From: Xanthomonas vasicola
Lineage (GTDB): Bacteria > Pseudomonadota > Gammaproteobacteria > Xanthomonadales > Xanthomonadaceae
Assembly (NCBI RefSeq): GCF_000772705.2
Contig: NZ_JSBW02000068.1
Coordinates: 1 to 34,770, forward strand
Reading direction: 5' to 3'
DNA: 34,770 bases
Shown: positions 8,372 to 16,441 of the stretch, piece after piece
How positions within the stretch are numbered: position 1 is the first letter of the stretch
How the letters are laid out: each line of letters begins with the position of its first letter
Notes under the pieces: model-generated
What the model saw: the letters and a program-made list of their open reading frames with translations, nothing else
Told to the model about the DNA's origin: nothing
Database searches by the model: none
Made by a program: the position numbers and the translations under genes

Positions 8372-9385
8372 ATGAGCGTCAGTGATCTGCTTTCCCAGGA
8401 CGAGATCGATGCCCTGCTGCATGGCGTGGATTCGGGTGCGGTCAACACCGAGCCGGAGCCGCTGCCCGGCGAGGCCCGTCAATACGATCTGTCCAGCCAG
8501 GACCGCATCATCCGTGGGCGCATGCCGACCCTGGAGATGGTCAACGAGCGCTTCGCGCGGCTGTGGCGCATCGGCCTGTTCAACCTGATCCGGCGCTCGG
8601 CCGACCTGTCGGTGCGCGGCATCGACCTGGTCAAGTTCAACGAGTACATGCACTCGCTGTATGTGCCGACCAACCTCAACCTGATCCGCTTCAAACCGCT
8701 GCGTGGCACCGGCCTGATCGTGTTCGAACCCACGTTGGTGTTCACCGTGGTGGACAACTTCTTCGGCGGCGACGGCCGCTATCACACCCGCATCGAAGGC
8801 CGCGAATTCACCGCCACCGAGATGCGCGTGGTGCAGCTGATGCTCAAGCAGACTTTCGCCGACTTGAAGGAAGCCTGGGCGCCGGTGATGGACGTGGACT
8901 TTGAGTACATCAACTCGGAGATCAACCCGCACTTCGCAAACATCGTCACCCCGCGCGAGTACGTAGTGGTATGCCGCTTCCATGTGGAGCTGGAAGGCGG
9001 CGGCGGCGAAATCCACATCACCCTGCCGTATTCGATGCTGGAGCCGATCCGCGAATTGCTCGACGCCGGCATCCAGAGCGACCGCAACGACCGCGACGAC
9101 TCATGGAACGTGATGCTGCGCGAGCAGCTGGACACCGCCGAGGTGACCCTGTCCAGCGTGCTGGCCAGCAAGCGCATGACCCTGCGTCAGCTCACCGGTT
9201 TGAAGGTCGGCGACGTCCTGCCAATCGAGCTGCCCGCCCAGGTGCCGCTGTGCGTGGAAGACATCCCGTTATTCACCGGCGAATTCGGCGTTTCCAATGG
9301 CAACAACGCCGTCAAGATCACCGCCGTACGCCCGCCCGGCGTGCAAGCCCCACGCGCCGTTCCATCCCAGGACTCCAGCAAATGA
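8372..9385 (+). CDS. fliM: Flagellar motor switch protein FliM
   Basis: FliM is the C-ring protein that receives phosphorylated CheY and passes the switch signal to FliG. The 337-residue product starts with the CheY-binding peptide DLLSQDEIDALLHGV (about residues 4-19). The middle domain follows (LVFTVVDNFFGGDGRYHTRIEG and the ADLKEAWAPV helix), then the SpoA-like C-terminal domain (LRQLTGLKVGDVLPIELP). It starts 10 bases after fliL; its stop overlaps the fliN ATG in an ATGA. All parts look intact, and its partners CheY, CheZ and CheA are encoded later in the window. Confidence 0.97.
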   Translation: MSVSDLLSQDEIDALLHGVDSGAVNTEPEPLPGEARQYDLSSQDRIIRGRMPTLEMVNERFARLWRIGLFNLIRRSADLSVRGIDLVKFNEYMHSLYVPTNLNLIRFKPLRGTGLIVFEPTLVFTVVDNFFGGDGRYHTRIEGREFTATEMRVVQLMLKQTFADLKEAWAPVMDVDFEYINSEINPHFANIVTPREYVVVCRFHVELEGGGGEIHITLPYSMLEPIRELLDAGIQSDRNDRDDSWNVMLREQLDTAEVTLSSVLASKRMTLRQLTGLKVGDVLPIELPAQVPLCVEDIPLFTGEFGVSNGNNAVKITAVRPPGVQAPRAVPSQDSSK

Positions 9386-9720
9386 TCAATTCCGACATCC
9401 TCGACGCCTCGCCTGCCACCTTCGAAAGCCTGCAGGCCGAACACGACCAGAACGCCGCCGACCTCAATCTGGACGTCATCCTGGACGTGCCGGTGACCCT
9501 GTCGCTGGAAGTTGGCCGCGCGCGCATTCCGATCCGCAACCTGCTGCAGCTCAACCAGGGTTCGGTGGTGGAACTGGAACGCGGCGCCGGCGAACCGCTG
9601 GACGTGTATGTCAACGGCACCCTGATCGCACACGGCGAAGTCGTCGTCATCAACGACCGCTTCGGTATTCGCCTGACCGATGTAGTTAGCCCCAGCGAAC
9701 GAATCCGGAGGCTGCGGTGA
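9382..9720 (+). CDS. fliN: Flagellar motor switch protein FliN
   Basis: FliN forms the lower C ring with FliM and helps recruit FliH/FliI. The product is 112 residues: a short variable start, then a SpoA (surface presentation of antigens) domain from about residue 28 (LNLDVILDVPVTLSLEVGRA, IRNLLQLNQGSVVELERGAGE, LIAHGEVVVINDRFGIRLTD). The same frame is open far upstream inside fliM, but that part translates to low-complexity shadow; the ATG at 9382, overlapping the fliM stop, fits family length. Its stop overlaps the fliO GTG. Confidence 0.96.
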   Translation: MINSDILDASPATFESLQAEHDQNAADLNLDVILDVPVTLSLEVGRARIPIRNLLQLNQGSVVELERGAGEPLDVYVNGTLIAHGEVVVINDRFGIRLTDVVSPSERIRRLR

Positions 9721-10124
9721 TCGGCCTGCTGGCTACCGTTGCGCCCGTCGCGGCCAAGGCCACCCAGGTCGGCACGCAAGCGCCGTCCTCGCCCAGCCTG
9801 TTTGGCGCAGTCTTTGCATTGCTATTGGTGCTCGCGCTGATCGTCGGGCTGGGTTGGTTGCTCAAGCGCATGCCCGGCAGCGGATTCCGCAGCACCGAGG
9901 GCTTGCGTGTGGTGACCAGCCTGGCAGTCGGTGCCAAGGAACGTGTGGTGGTGGTGGAGGTGAACGGCAAGCAGTTGTTGCTCGGCGTGACCGCCAACGG
10001 CATCAGCACCCTGCACACCCTCTCCGAGCCGCTGCCGACCACGCCGGCCCCCACTCTGCCCAATTTCAAGCAACTCCCCAATTTCGCCCAGCTGCTCGCA
10101 CAGAAGCTGCGCAAGGACCCGTGA
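9717..10124 (+). CDS. fliO: Flagellar biosynthesis protein FliO
   Basis: FliO is a small membrane protein that assists assembly of the FliP ring in the export gate. The 135-residue product has one membrane helix at about residues 24-43 (FGAVFALLLVLALIVGLGWL). A cytoplasmic domain follows with the family pattern GLRVVTSLAVGAKERVVVVE and LLLGVTANGISTLHTL. The start is GTG at 9717 with GGAG about 7 bases upstream. FliO is poorly conserved, but the position between fliN and fliP makes the call secure. Confidence 0.92.
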   Translation: MIGLLATVAPVAAKATQVGTQAPSSPSLFGAVFALLLVLALIVGLGWLLKRMPGSGFRSTEGLRVVTSLAVGAKERVVVVEVNGKQLLLGVTANGISTLHTLSEPLPTTPAPTLPNFKQLPNFAQLLAQKLRKDP

Positions 10125-10125
10125 C

Positions 10126-10971
10126 ATGTTGAGCCGTTGGAATCGTTGGGGGCGCAGTGTGCGCCTGGTGCTGATCCTGCTGGTGATGAGTTGCCCGATG
10201 CTGGCCGCGGCCACCCCGGCCGCGCTGCCGGCAATGGCGCAGGCTGCCGCGCCTGCGGCCACCCCGGCTGTGGTGCCGGCCGGTTCCAACCAGTTGCCGT
10301 CGCTGCCGAACGTGAGCGTGGGCCGCATCGGCGACCAGCCGGTGAGCCTGCCGCTGCAGACCTTGCTGCTGATGACGGCAATCACCCTGCTGCCATCGAT
10401 GCTGCTGGTGCTGACCGCCTTTACCCGCATCACCATCGTGCTGGGCCTGCTGCGCCAGGCGCTGGGCACCGGCCAGACGCCGTCCAATCAGGTGTTGCTG
10501 GGCCTGTCGATGTTCCTGACCGCGCTGGTGATGATGCCGGTGTGGCAAAAGATGTGGGGCGCCGGCTTGCAGCCTTACCTCAATAACCAGATCGATTTTT
10601 CCACCGCCTGGACACTGACCACGCAGCCGCTGCGCGCCTTCATGCTGGCGCAGATCCGCGAGACCGATCTGATGACCTTCGCCGGCATGGCCGGCGACGG
10701 CAAATACGCCGGCCCGGACGCCGTACCGTTCCCGGTGCTGGTGGCCTCGTTCGTGACCAGCGAGTTGAAGACCGCCTTCGAAATCGGCTTTTTGATTTTC
10801 ATCCCGTTCGTGATCATCGACCTGGTGGTGGCCAGCGTGCTGATGTCGATGGGCATGATGATGCTGTCGCCGATGCTGATCTCGGCACCGTTCAAGATTC
10901 TGTTGTTCATCCTGGTGGATGGATGGGTGTTGGTGGTGGGAACGCTGGCTGCGAGCTTTAATGCGTCGTAG
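10126..10971 (+). CDS. fliP: Flagellar export gate protein FliP
   Basis: FliP forms the pentameric core of the export gate with FliQ and FliR. The 281-residue product begins with a cleavable-type signal peptide (residues 1-29, hydrophobic core LVLILLVMSCPMLAAA), as usual for flagellar FliP. An Ala/Pro-rich stretch follows, then four membrane segments with the family motifs ITLLPSMLLVLTAFTRI, LGLSMFLTALVMMPVW, FVTSELKTAFEIGFLIFIPF and MGMMMLSPMLISAPFKILLF. It starts 1 base after fliO. Unlike most genomes, fliQ does not follow at once: 873 bases of repeats intervene. Confidence 0.97.
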   Translation: MLSRWNRWGRSVRLVLILLVMSCPMLAAATPAALPAMAQAAAPAATPAVVPAGSNQLPSLPNVSVGRIGDQPVSLPLQTLLLMTAITLLPSMLLVLTAFTRITIVLGLLRQALGTGQTPSNQVLLGLSMFLTALVMMPVWQKMWGAGLQPYLNNQIDFSTAWTLTTQPLRAFMLAQIRETDLMTFAGMAGDGKYAGPDAVPFPVLVASFVTSELKTAFEIGFLIFIPFVIIDLVVASVLMSMGMMMLSPMLISAPFKILLFILVDGWVLVVGTLAASFNAS

Positions 10972-11080
10972 GTGTGGACGCGCGGTGCGCGCGGTAGCGC
11001 TTGTCAGTGAGTTGAGTGTGTCTTGTTGAAGCCGCCGCAGCACAGCTGTAGTGCTCAGGCGCTTGCGGCCTCGTGCTTAG

Positions 11081-11108
11081 TTGTTGCTTGTTGCTTGTTG
11101 CTTGTTGC
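11081..11108. repeat. Four tandem TTGTTGC repeats
   Basis: Four exact copies of the heptamer TTGTTGC, directly followed by a degenerate copy. Such arrays are prone to slippage and are useful for strain typing. Confidence 0.85.
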
Positions 11109-11146
11109 GTCTTGCTTTTAGGTTCTAGGTTCTTGCTTCTCCGGGG

Positions 11147-11656
11147 CCCCATACCGCAGCGGCAGGCCATTCGGGTCAAACCCCGCAGGGGCGGCGCGCA
11201 TGGATGCGCGACGTTTTTCAAAGGGACATGGACGTCCCTTTGAAAAATTCCCGAACGGCCTGCGGACCCGGAGCGCCGCAGGCGCGGAGGGCGCGAGGAC
11301 GGGGTGTGCTTTCTTTTGGTTACTTTTCTTTGCACAAGCAAAGAAAAGCGACTCGCGCCCGCAGGGCGTGAAAGCATTTGATCTGTATCCGGATCAAATG
11401 GACGAGCAAGAGCTACAAGCGAGTGCAAGGCTTTCGTCCCCCTTCGGGGGGCGAGTCACTTTCTTTGCTTATGCAAAGAAAGTGACCAAAGAAACACACC
11501 CCGTCCTCGCGCGCCTACGCGCCAAGGCGCTACGGGTACGCAGTCCACGTGGGAATTTTTCTAAGGGACATCCATGTCCCTTAGAAAAACGTCGCGCATC
11601 CATGCGCGCCGCCCCTTCGGGGGTTGACCCACGCGGCCTGCCGCTGCGGTATGGGG
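11147..11656. repeat. ~510-bp imperfect palindrome with nested hairpins
   Basis: The left arm (11147-11353) and right arm (11455-11656) are inverted copies over about 200 bases with scattered mismatches; the centre also pairs in part. Nested hairpins include 11214-11247 (arms with AAAGGGAC), 11566-11589 (arms with CTAAGGGAC), a perfect 14-bp stem at 11455-11486 and one near the centre at 11375-11400. Translations such as VTFFAYAKKVTKETHP resemble the spurious 'hypothetical proteins' often annotated in Xanthomonas repeats, so I read it as a dispersed non-coding element. Confidence 0.8.
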
Positions 11657-11690
11657 GATGAAAAGCGAACTGCAAAAGCCAAGCCAGAGC

Positions 11691-11738
<48 letters not shown>

Positions 11739-11816
11739 ATCGACAGTGCAACACGAGGCAACTCAGACCCCGTTTCCCAACCGATCCCGAATCACGAATC
11801 TCGACTCCCCGCCCCT

Positions 11817-11834
11817 TTGGCATCCCACTTGCAT
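11817..11834 (+). promoter_or_regulatory. Sigma-54 promoter of fliQR, very close to the fliQ start
   Basis: TGGCATC-N4-TTGCA, GG at 11819-11820 and GC at 11831-11832 with 10 bases between. Transcription would start near 11844, one base before the fliQ ATG, so the message would have almost no leader. The other clear sigma-54 promoters before fliE, fliL and flhB leave 21-23 bases. Confidence 0.82.
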
Positions 11835-11844
11835 CAGCACTCCC

Positions 11845-12114
11845 ATGAGCCCTGAAATCGCCCTGACTGAATTACGTGGTGGCCTGGTCACCGTCCTGTG
11901 GATTGCCGGGCCGATGTTGCTGGCCGTGCTGGTGGTTGGTGTGGTGATTGGCGTGGTGCAAGCCGCCACCCAATTGAACGAGCCGACCATTGCCTTCGTG
12001 GCCAAGGCCGTGGCGTTGACGGCCACCCTGTTTGCCACCGGCAGCATGCTGTTGGGGCATCTGGTCGAGTTCACCATTGCGCTGTTCCAGCGCATACCGC
12101 ATTTGATCGGCTAG
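11845..12114 (+). CDS. fliQ: Flagellar export gate protein FliQ
   Basis: FliQ is a two-helix subunit of the FliP5Q4R1 export gate. The product from ATG 11845 is 89 residues, exactly the family size, with two membrane helices (about residues 14-38 and 52-74) and the family motif GVVIGVVQAATQLNEPTIAFV. The frame is open upstream to 11746, but that extension crosses the sigma-54 promoter and has no family resemblance. Little space remains for a ribosome binding site if the promoter is used. fliR follows after 13 bases. Confidence 0.95.
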   Translation: MSPEIALTELRGGLVTVLWIAGPMLLAVLVVGVVIGVVQAATQLNEPTIAFVAKAVALTATLFATGSMLLGHLVEFTIALFQRIPHLIG

Positions 12115-12127
12115 CGGGCCAGCGCGG

Positions 12128-12919
12128 ATGGATTCTGCAACCCAAATGGTGATCGACGGCCAACGCGCGTTTGCGATGGTCGGGGCGATCATGTGGACCA
12201 TGCTGCGCACCGGTGCGTTGCTGACTGCGATGCCGTTGATCGGCACGCGCGCAGTACCCGGCCGGGTGCGGGTAATGCTGGCAGGCACGCTGGCGATGGT
12301 GCTGGCGCCGATCCTGCCGCCGGTGCCGGAGTGGGACGGTTTTACCGCGCAGGCAGTGCTGAGCATTGCGCGCGAGCTGGCGGTCGGGGCGAGCATGGGC
12401 TTCATGTTGAAGCTGATTTTCGAAGCCGGCGCATTGGCCGGCGAACTGGTGTCGCAGTCCACGGGTTTGTCATTCGCACAGATGTCCGACCCCATGCGCG
12501 GCGTAACCTCCGGCGTGATCGCGCAGTGGTTCTATATCGGTTTCGGGCTGCTGTTCTTCGCGGCCAACGGGCATCTGGCAGTGATCGCACTGCTGGTGGA
12601 CAGCTACAAAGCCTTGCCGATCGGCACTGCCTTGCCCGATGCCGGCGCATTCGCAGAAGTGGCGCCGACTTTGTTCCTGCAGATCCTGCGCGGCGGGCTG
12701 ACCCTGGCCTTGCCGATGATGGTGGCGATGCTGGCGGTCAATCTGGCCTTCGGCGCGCTGGCCAAGGCAGCGCCGGCATTGAATCCGGTGCAGTTGGGCT
12801 TGCCGCTGACGGTGTTGCTGGGGCTGTTCCTGCTGTCGAGCTTCGCCAGCGAATTCGCCCCGCCCGTGCAACGCATGTTCGATACCGCCTTCGATGCCGC
12901 CAGAGAACTGACTGCCTGA
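12128..12919 (+). CDS. fliR: Flagellar export gate protein FliR
   Basis: FliR is the single-copy subunit that closes the FliP/FliQ gate and contacts FlhB. The 263-residue product is strongly hydrophobic with several membrane segments and carries family patterns: FEAGALAGELVSQSTGLSFA near residues 100-119, then FFAANGHLAVIALLVDSYKALPIG, and a C-terminal stretch ALNPVQLGLPLTVLLGLFLL. It ends the fliQR unit. After it the usual flhB does not follow; instead three c-di-GMP genes of about 8.6 kb intervene. Confidence 0.96.
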   Translation: MDSATQMVIDGQRAFAMVGAIMWTMLRTGALLTAMPLIGTRAVPGRVRVMLAGTLAMVLAPILPPVPEWDGFTAQAVLSIARELAVGASMGFMLKLIFEAGALAGELVSQSTGLSFAQMSDPMRGVTSGVIAQWFYIGFGLLFFAANGHLAVIALLVDSYKALPIGTALPDAGAFAEVAPTLFLQILRGGLTLALPMMVAMLAVNLAFGALAKAAPALNPVQLGLPLTVLLGLFLLSSFASEFAPPVQRMFDTAFDAARELTA

Positions 12920-12961
12920 TTGCGTACCGACTGCAGTGGCCGGAAGAAGCCAGCCAGCTAG

Positions 12962-12979
12962 CTGGCACACGCAATGCGT
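12962..12979 (+). promoter_or_regulatory. Candidate sigma-54 promoter upstream of the first diguanylate cyclase gene
   Basis: TGGCACA-N4-ATGCG, with GG at 12964-12965 and GC at 12976-12977, exactly 10 bases apart. The -24 half is as good as in the flagellar promoters; the -12 half (ATGC) is the same variant as in the flhF promoter. Transcription would start near 12989, about 120 bases before the gene. No experiment is visible, so it stays a candidate. Confidence 0.6.
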
Positions 12980-13111
12980 TGATCGCCCCGCTCCATCGTT
13001 ACACCCGCACCACCGTGAATCGCCTCAAGTTTCTGAATGCGCAGCCGTCAAAGCCCCTGCACGATGACGCTGCGTATCGTCGTCCAACACAAGCCCACTC
13101 CACGGGAACCA

Positions 13112-16063
13112 ATGCTCACTGTGTTTCCACTGTTGGCTCCCATGCGTTCGCAAGATGCTCGCCTGCGGGTACGGGCGTGGCTGCTGCTGGCGGCACTGTT
13201 GATCTGCGGCAGCAGCTGGGCGCAAACCTATAGCTTCCGTGATTACGCCCAGGCCGATGGTCTGCAGGGCATGACCATCAACAGCCTGCTTGAAGACCGC
13301 CAGGGCGTGGTTTGGGTGGGCACCGAGCTAGCGCTGCATCGCTTTGAACGCGAACGTTTCACCCCAATCGGCCAGCAAAGCGGGCTGGATGCGCGTTATA
13401 TCCGCGCGCTTGGGCTGGATGCGGCAGGGCGGCTATGGGTGTCCAGCGCCAATGGCCTGTTCGTCCGCCAGGGCAATGACTTCGTGCAGGTACTGCGCGA
13501 TGGCAAGCCGATCCGCGCCGACAGCGGCAATGTTGTTGCCGCCTACGCCGATGGCGTGGTGGTGGTCAGCGAAGACAGTCTGCTGCGGCTGTCGCCGAGC
13601 GCCGGCGGCGGCTGGTCGGTCCACCCGCTGCCCCTGCAACTGGCCGATGGCCGCATCTTGCCGGCCGGCAGGGCTTTGCTGGCTGACGGAACCGCGTTAT
13701 GGGCCAGTTGCGGCCTGCACGTCTGCCGGATCGACACCGACGGCAAGATTACCCTGCTGTCCGAAGCCGAAGGCGTGCCGGAACGGCAATGGCGCGCCAT
13801 CTTTCGTGATCACCTGGGCACTCTGTGGTTACGCGGCGGCGGGCTGGTGCTCTCACGTGCCGCTGACGAGCAGGTGTTTCGCAATCGTCCGGCGCCGGCA
13901 GGCACCCGATTCGATACCCTCTCTGGGGCCACAACGCTGTCGGAAGATACGCAGGGCCGTCTGCTGACGCGCTCTGACCGCGGGCTGGTGCGTTGGGAAG
14001 GCGACCACTGGCGCTACTTCGGCCAAAGCCAGGGGCTGCAGATCAGCCCCATGGTCGGCCCGCTGATGATGCAAAGCACCGGCCAGCTGTGGATCGGCAC
14101 GCGCGGCCTGGGTGTGCAGCGCTGGCTGGGCTACGGCAACATCGAACACTGGGACGAAAGCCAGGGCCTGGCCGAAGCGCCGACCTGGGCCAGCCAGCGG
14201 CTGCCCAGCGGTGAGCTGCTGGTCGGCGGCGATGCCGGATCGAATGTGCTGGATCCGCGCAGCGGACGCATGCGGCCGTGGACGCTGGAAAACGGCCAAC
14301 CCTTGCTGCAGTCCGTGTCCATTGCGCTCTCGCCGGAAGACGGCGCGGCCTGGGTAGCGCGCTCGTCCGGCGCCGTGGCGCGGCGCGACCCGCGCAGCGG
14401 CAAGACCAACGATGTGCTGCACCTCGACCTGCCCATCAACAAGCTGATGTTCGATACCGCCGGCACCTTGTGGATCACCACGCCGCATGGGCTCTATCGC
14501 GTGCAGCGCGGCAGCCCGCTGAAGGCCGAGCGCGAAGTGGCACTGCCGGCCGCCTTCGTCGGCGATATCGACCTAGACACCCACGGGCGGCTGTGGGCCA
14601 GCACCCGGGAAGGCCTGTATTTGCAGGCAAAAACCGGCGCATGGCAGCGCGTGCAGGTGCGCGGCGATCTGCCCAGCCAGGATTTCTTCCTGCTCGATTT
14701 CAGCGCCGACGGCGAGCTGTGGCTCTCGCTGCGCGATACCGGGCTATGGCATGGCCGGCTGCAAACGGACGGCGTGTTGACCCTTGCCGCCGTGGCCGAC
14801 CCACTGGTGGCGCGTGTGATGCCCTTCATCCTGCGCCACGACAGCAAGGGCCGGCTGTGGCTGGGCAGCAGCCAGGGCCTGGATCTGTACCAAAACGGGA
14901 AGTGGTCGCGTATCACGCGCACCGAAGGCCTGTTGTGGGACGACGTGTCGGCCAATGCATTTTTCGAAGATACCGATGGCAGCATCTGGCTCGGCAGCAG
15001 CCGTGGCCTCACCCACCTGCTCGACCCGATGCGCGCATTCGCCGCGCCGCCGCTACGGGCGGAGATTCTGCATGTGCGCCGTGGCAGCCAGATACTGCTG
15101 CCGCAAGCGCGGACCGAGTGGTCGCAGGTGCCGCTGGACGTGGAAGTCAGCACCCCGGGCGCAGAAGGCGGCCCAGACCGTGTCAGCTTCCGGTATCGGG
15201 TCGAAGGCCAGCAGGCCAGTTGGACCAGCACCTCGCTCAGCCACCTCACCTATCCGCTGCTGCCGCCGGGCAATTACACGCTGGAAGTGCAGGCAATGGA
15301 TGCTTATCAGCGCAGCAGCAGCCCGATCACCCGCTTCGATTTCGAACTGACACCGCCGTGGTGGCGGGGCGTGCCGGCCATCGTCGGCTACGTGCTGCTG
15401 AGTATCCTGGCGGTGATCGCGCTGCTGCGTTGGCGCACCGCCAAACTGCTGCGGCGCAAGCGCGAACTGGAGCAGTTGGTGGCCGAGCGCACCGCCGAGC
15501 TGGAACAGGACAAGCGCGAGCTGGAAGCCGCGCGCGCCGAACTCTCGCTCAAGGCTACCCACGACGAACTCACCGGCCTGCTAAACCGCGCCGGCATCCT
15601 GGCCGCGCTGCGCGAGATGCTGCTGCATGCCGCGCGCAGCGGGCGGCCGCTGGCAGTGGTGCTGATCGATCTGGATCACTTCAAGCTGGTCAACGATCAA
15701 CATGGCCATCTGGCCGGCGACGCCGTGCTGGCCGGGGTCGGCCGCCGCATGGATACGCTGGTGCGCGGCGACGACCGCATCGGCCGTTACGGCGGCGAAG
15801 AATTGCTGGCGCTGCTGCCGGGGTTGAACCCGGATGCCACGCATCGGCTGGAAGCCCTGCACCGCGACATCTGCGGCGACTACCCCATCGATGGCGGCTG
15901 GCTGCACGTGACCTGCTCGATCGGTGTGGCCTGGTTCCAGCCTGGCGAAACGCTCGAGCAACTGCTGGCACGTGCCGACGCCGCGCTGTACAGCGCCAAG
16001 CGCAGTGGCCGCAATCGGATCGATTACGACCACGTGCCGCTGGATAGTTTTGACCAGGAGTGA
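13112..16063 (+). CDS. Periplasmic beta-propeller / Y_Y_Y sensor diguanylate cyclase (first paralog)
   Basis: A predicted inner-membrane enzyme making cyclic di-GMP from two GTP. It has a signal-peptide-like start (core AWLLLAALLICGSSWAQ) and about 650 residues of repeated propeller motifs (GVVWVGTELALHRF, GRLWVSSANGLFVRQG, GQLWIGTRGLGVQRW, GSIWLGSSRGLTHL). A Y_Y_Y-like domain follows (VSFRYRVEGQQASWT, PPGNYTLEVQAMDAYQR), then a membrane helix at about 753-774, a coiled coil, and a GGDEF domain with GGEEL at 894-898. The product-inhibition RxxD motif (RGDD) lies five residues before it. Propeller plus Y_Y_Y normally feeds a histidine kinase; here GGDEF replaces it. The start is uncertain: ATG 13112 has a GGGA upstream, while ATG 13142 gives a classic signal peptide. 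The ligand is unknown. Confidence 0.88.
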   Translation: MLTVFPLLAPMRSQDARLRVRAWLLLAALLICGSSWAQTYSFRDYAQADGLQGMTINSLLEDRQGVVWVGTELALHRFERERFTPIGQQSGLDARYIRALGLDAAGRLWVSSANGLFVRQGNDFVQVLRDGKPIRADSGNVVAAYADGVVVVSEDSLLRLSPSAGGGWSVHPLPLQLADGRILPAGRALLADGTALWASCGLHVCRIDTDGKITLLSEAEGVPERQWRAIFRDHLGTLWLRGGGLVLSRAADEQVFRNRPAPAGTRFDTLSGATTLSEDTQGRLLTRSDRGLVRWEGDHWRYFGQSQGLQISPMVGPLMMQSTGQLWIGTRGLGVQRWLGYGNIEHWDESQGLAEAPTWASQRLPSGELLVGGDAGSNVLDPRSGRMRPWTLENGQPLLQSVSIALSPEDGAAWVARSSGAVARRDPRSGKTNDVLHLDLPINKLMFDTAGTLWITTPHGLYRVQRGSPLKAEREVALPAAFVGDIDLDTHGRLWASTREGLYLQAKTGAWQRVQVRGDLPSQDFFLLDFSADGELWLSLRDTGLWHGRLQTDGVLTLAAVADPLVARVMPFILRHDSKGRLWLGSSQGLDLYQNGKWSRITRTEGLLWDDVSANAFFEDTDGSIWLGSSRGLTHLLDPMRAFAAPPLRAEILHVRRGSQILLPQARTEWSQVPLDVEVSTPGAEGGPDRVSFRYRVEGQQASWTSTSLSHLTYPLLPPGNYTLEVQAMDAYQRSSSPITRFDFELTPPWWRGVPAIVGYVLLSILAVIALLRWRTAKLLRRKRELEQLVAERTAELEQDKRELEAARAELSLKATHDELTGLLNRAGILAALREMLLHAARSGRPLAVVLIDLDHFKLVNDQHGHLAGDAVLAGVGRRMDTLVRGDDRIGRYGGEELLALLPGLNPDATHRLEALHRDICGDYPIDGGWLHVTCSIGVAWFQPGETLEQLLARADAALYSAKRSGRNRIDYDHVPLDSFDQE

Positions 16064-16441
16064 CGGCAGGTTTTGACGCTGGACCGGCAGCACCACAGGT
16101 GACGTAGCCGCGCGTTGCAATCCACCCAACGCAAACGCCTACGGCAGGTCAGCACTCACTACGCATCGTACTGCTACGCGCTTTTGGAAACTCCTGCAGG
16201 GATTGCGTATGGGTCAAGCGTGCGCACACACGTGACCAGCGCCGTACACCACCACCCAGCGAACAGCCGCGTTCGCCAGATCCTCACACCGTCATGCTTG
16301 CTGAAGCATTAAAGAAATACGCGTTAGCAGCCGCTAGTTGTTCCCATGCGGCCTGCTTTTGGGGGCTGCCAATGGCAAGCGTGAGACACCGCGCGAGGGG
16401 CGCGGACCGCATGCGCCGATGCGTGGGAGATTGCAACGTCC
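16064..16441. other. Intergenic gap between the two propeller-GGDEF genes
   Basis: About 380 bases with no convincing gene, terminator or promoter. A 65-codon frame at 16115-16312 has no family resemblance. I see no clear sigma-54 element, so the second gene may be read from a promoter of another class or by read-through. Confidence 0.6.

Noticed and set aside
8971..9381. A longer N-terminus for fliN in the same frame
   Set aside because: The extension is inside fliM in another frame and is low-complexity; the ATG at 9382 gives the normal FliN length and an ATGA overlap.
11200..11661. A 153-codon plus-strand frame between fliP and fliQ
   Set aside because: It runs through both arms of the large palindrome, and its two ends resemble antisense frames of each other. 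This is the pattern of a repeat, not a protein.
16355..16376. Possible sigma-54 promoter before the second propeller-GGDEF gene
   Set aside because: GG and GC can be found 10 bases apart in a G-run, but neither half matches the wider consensus.
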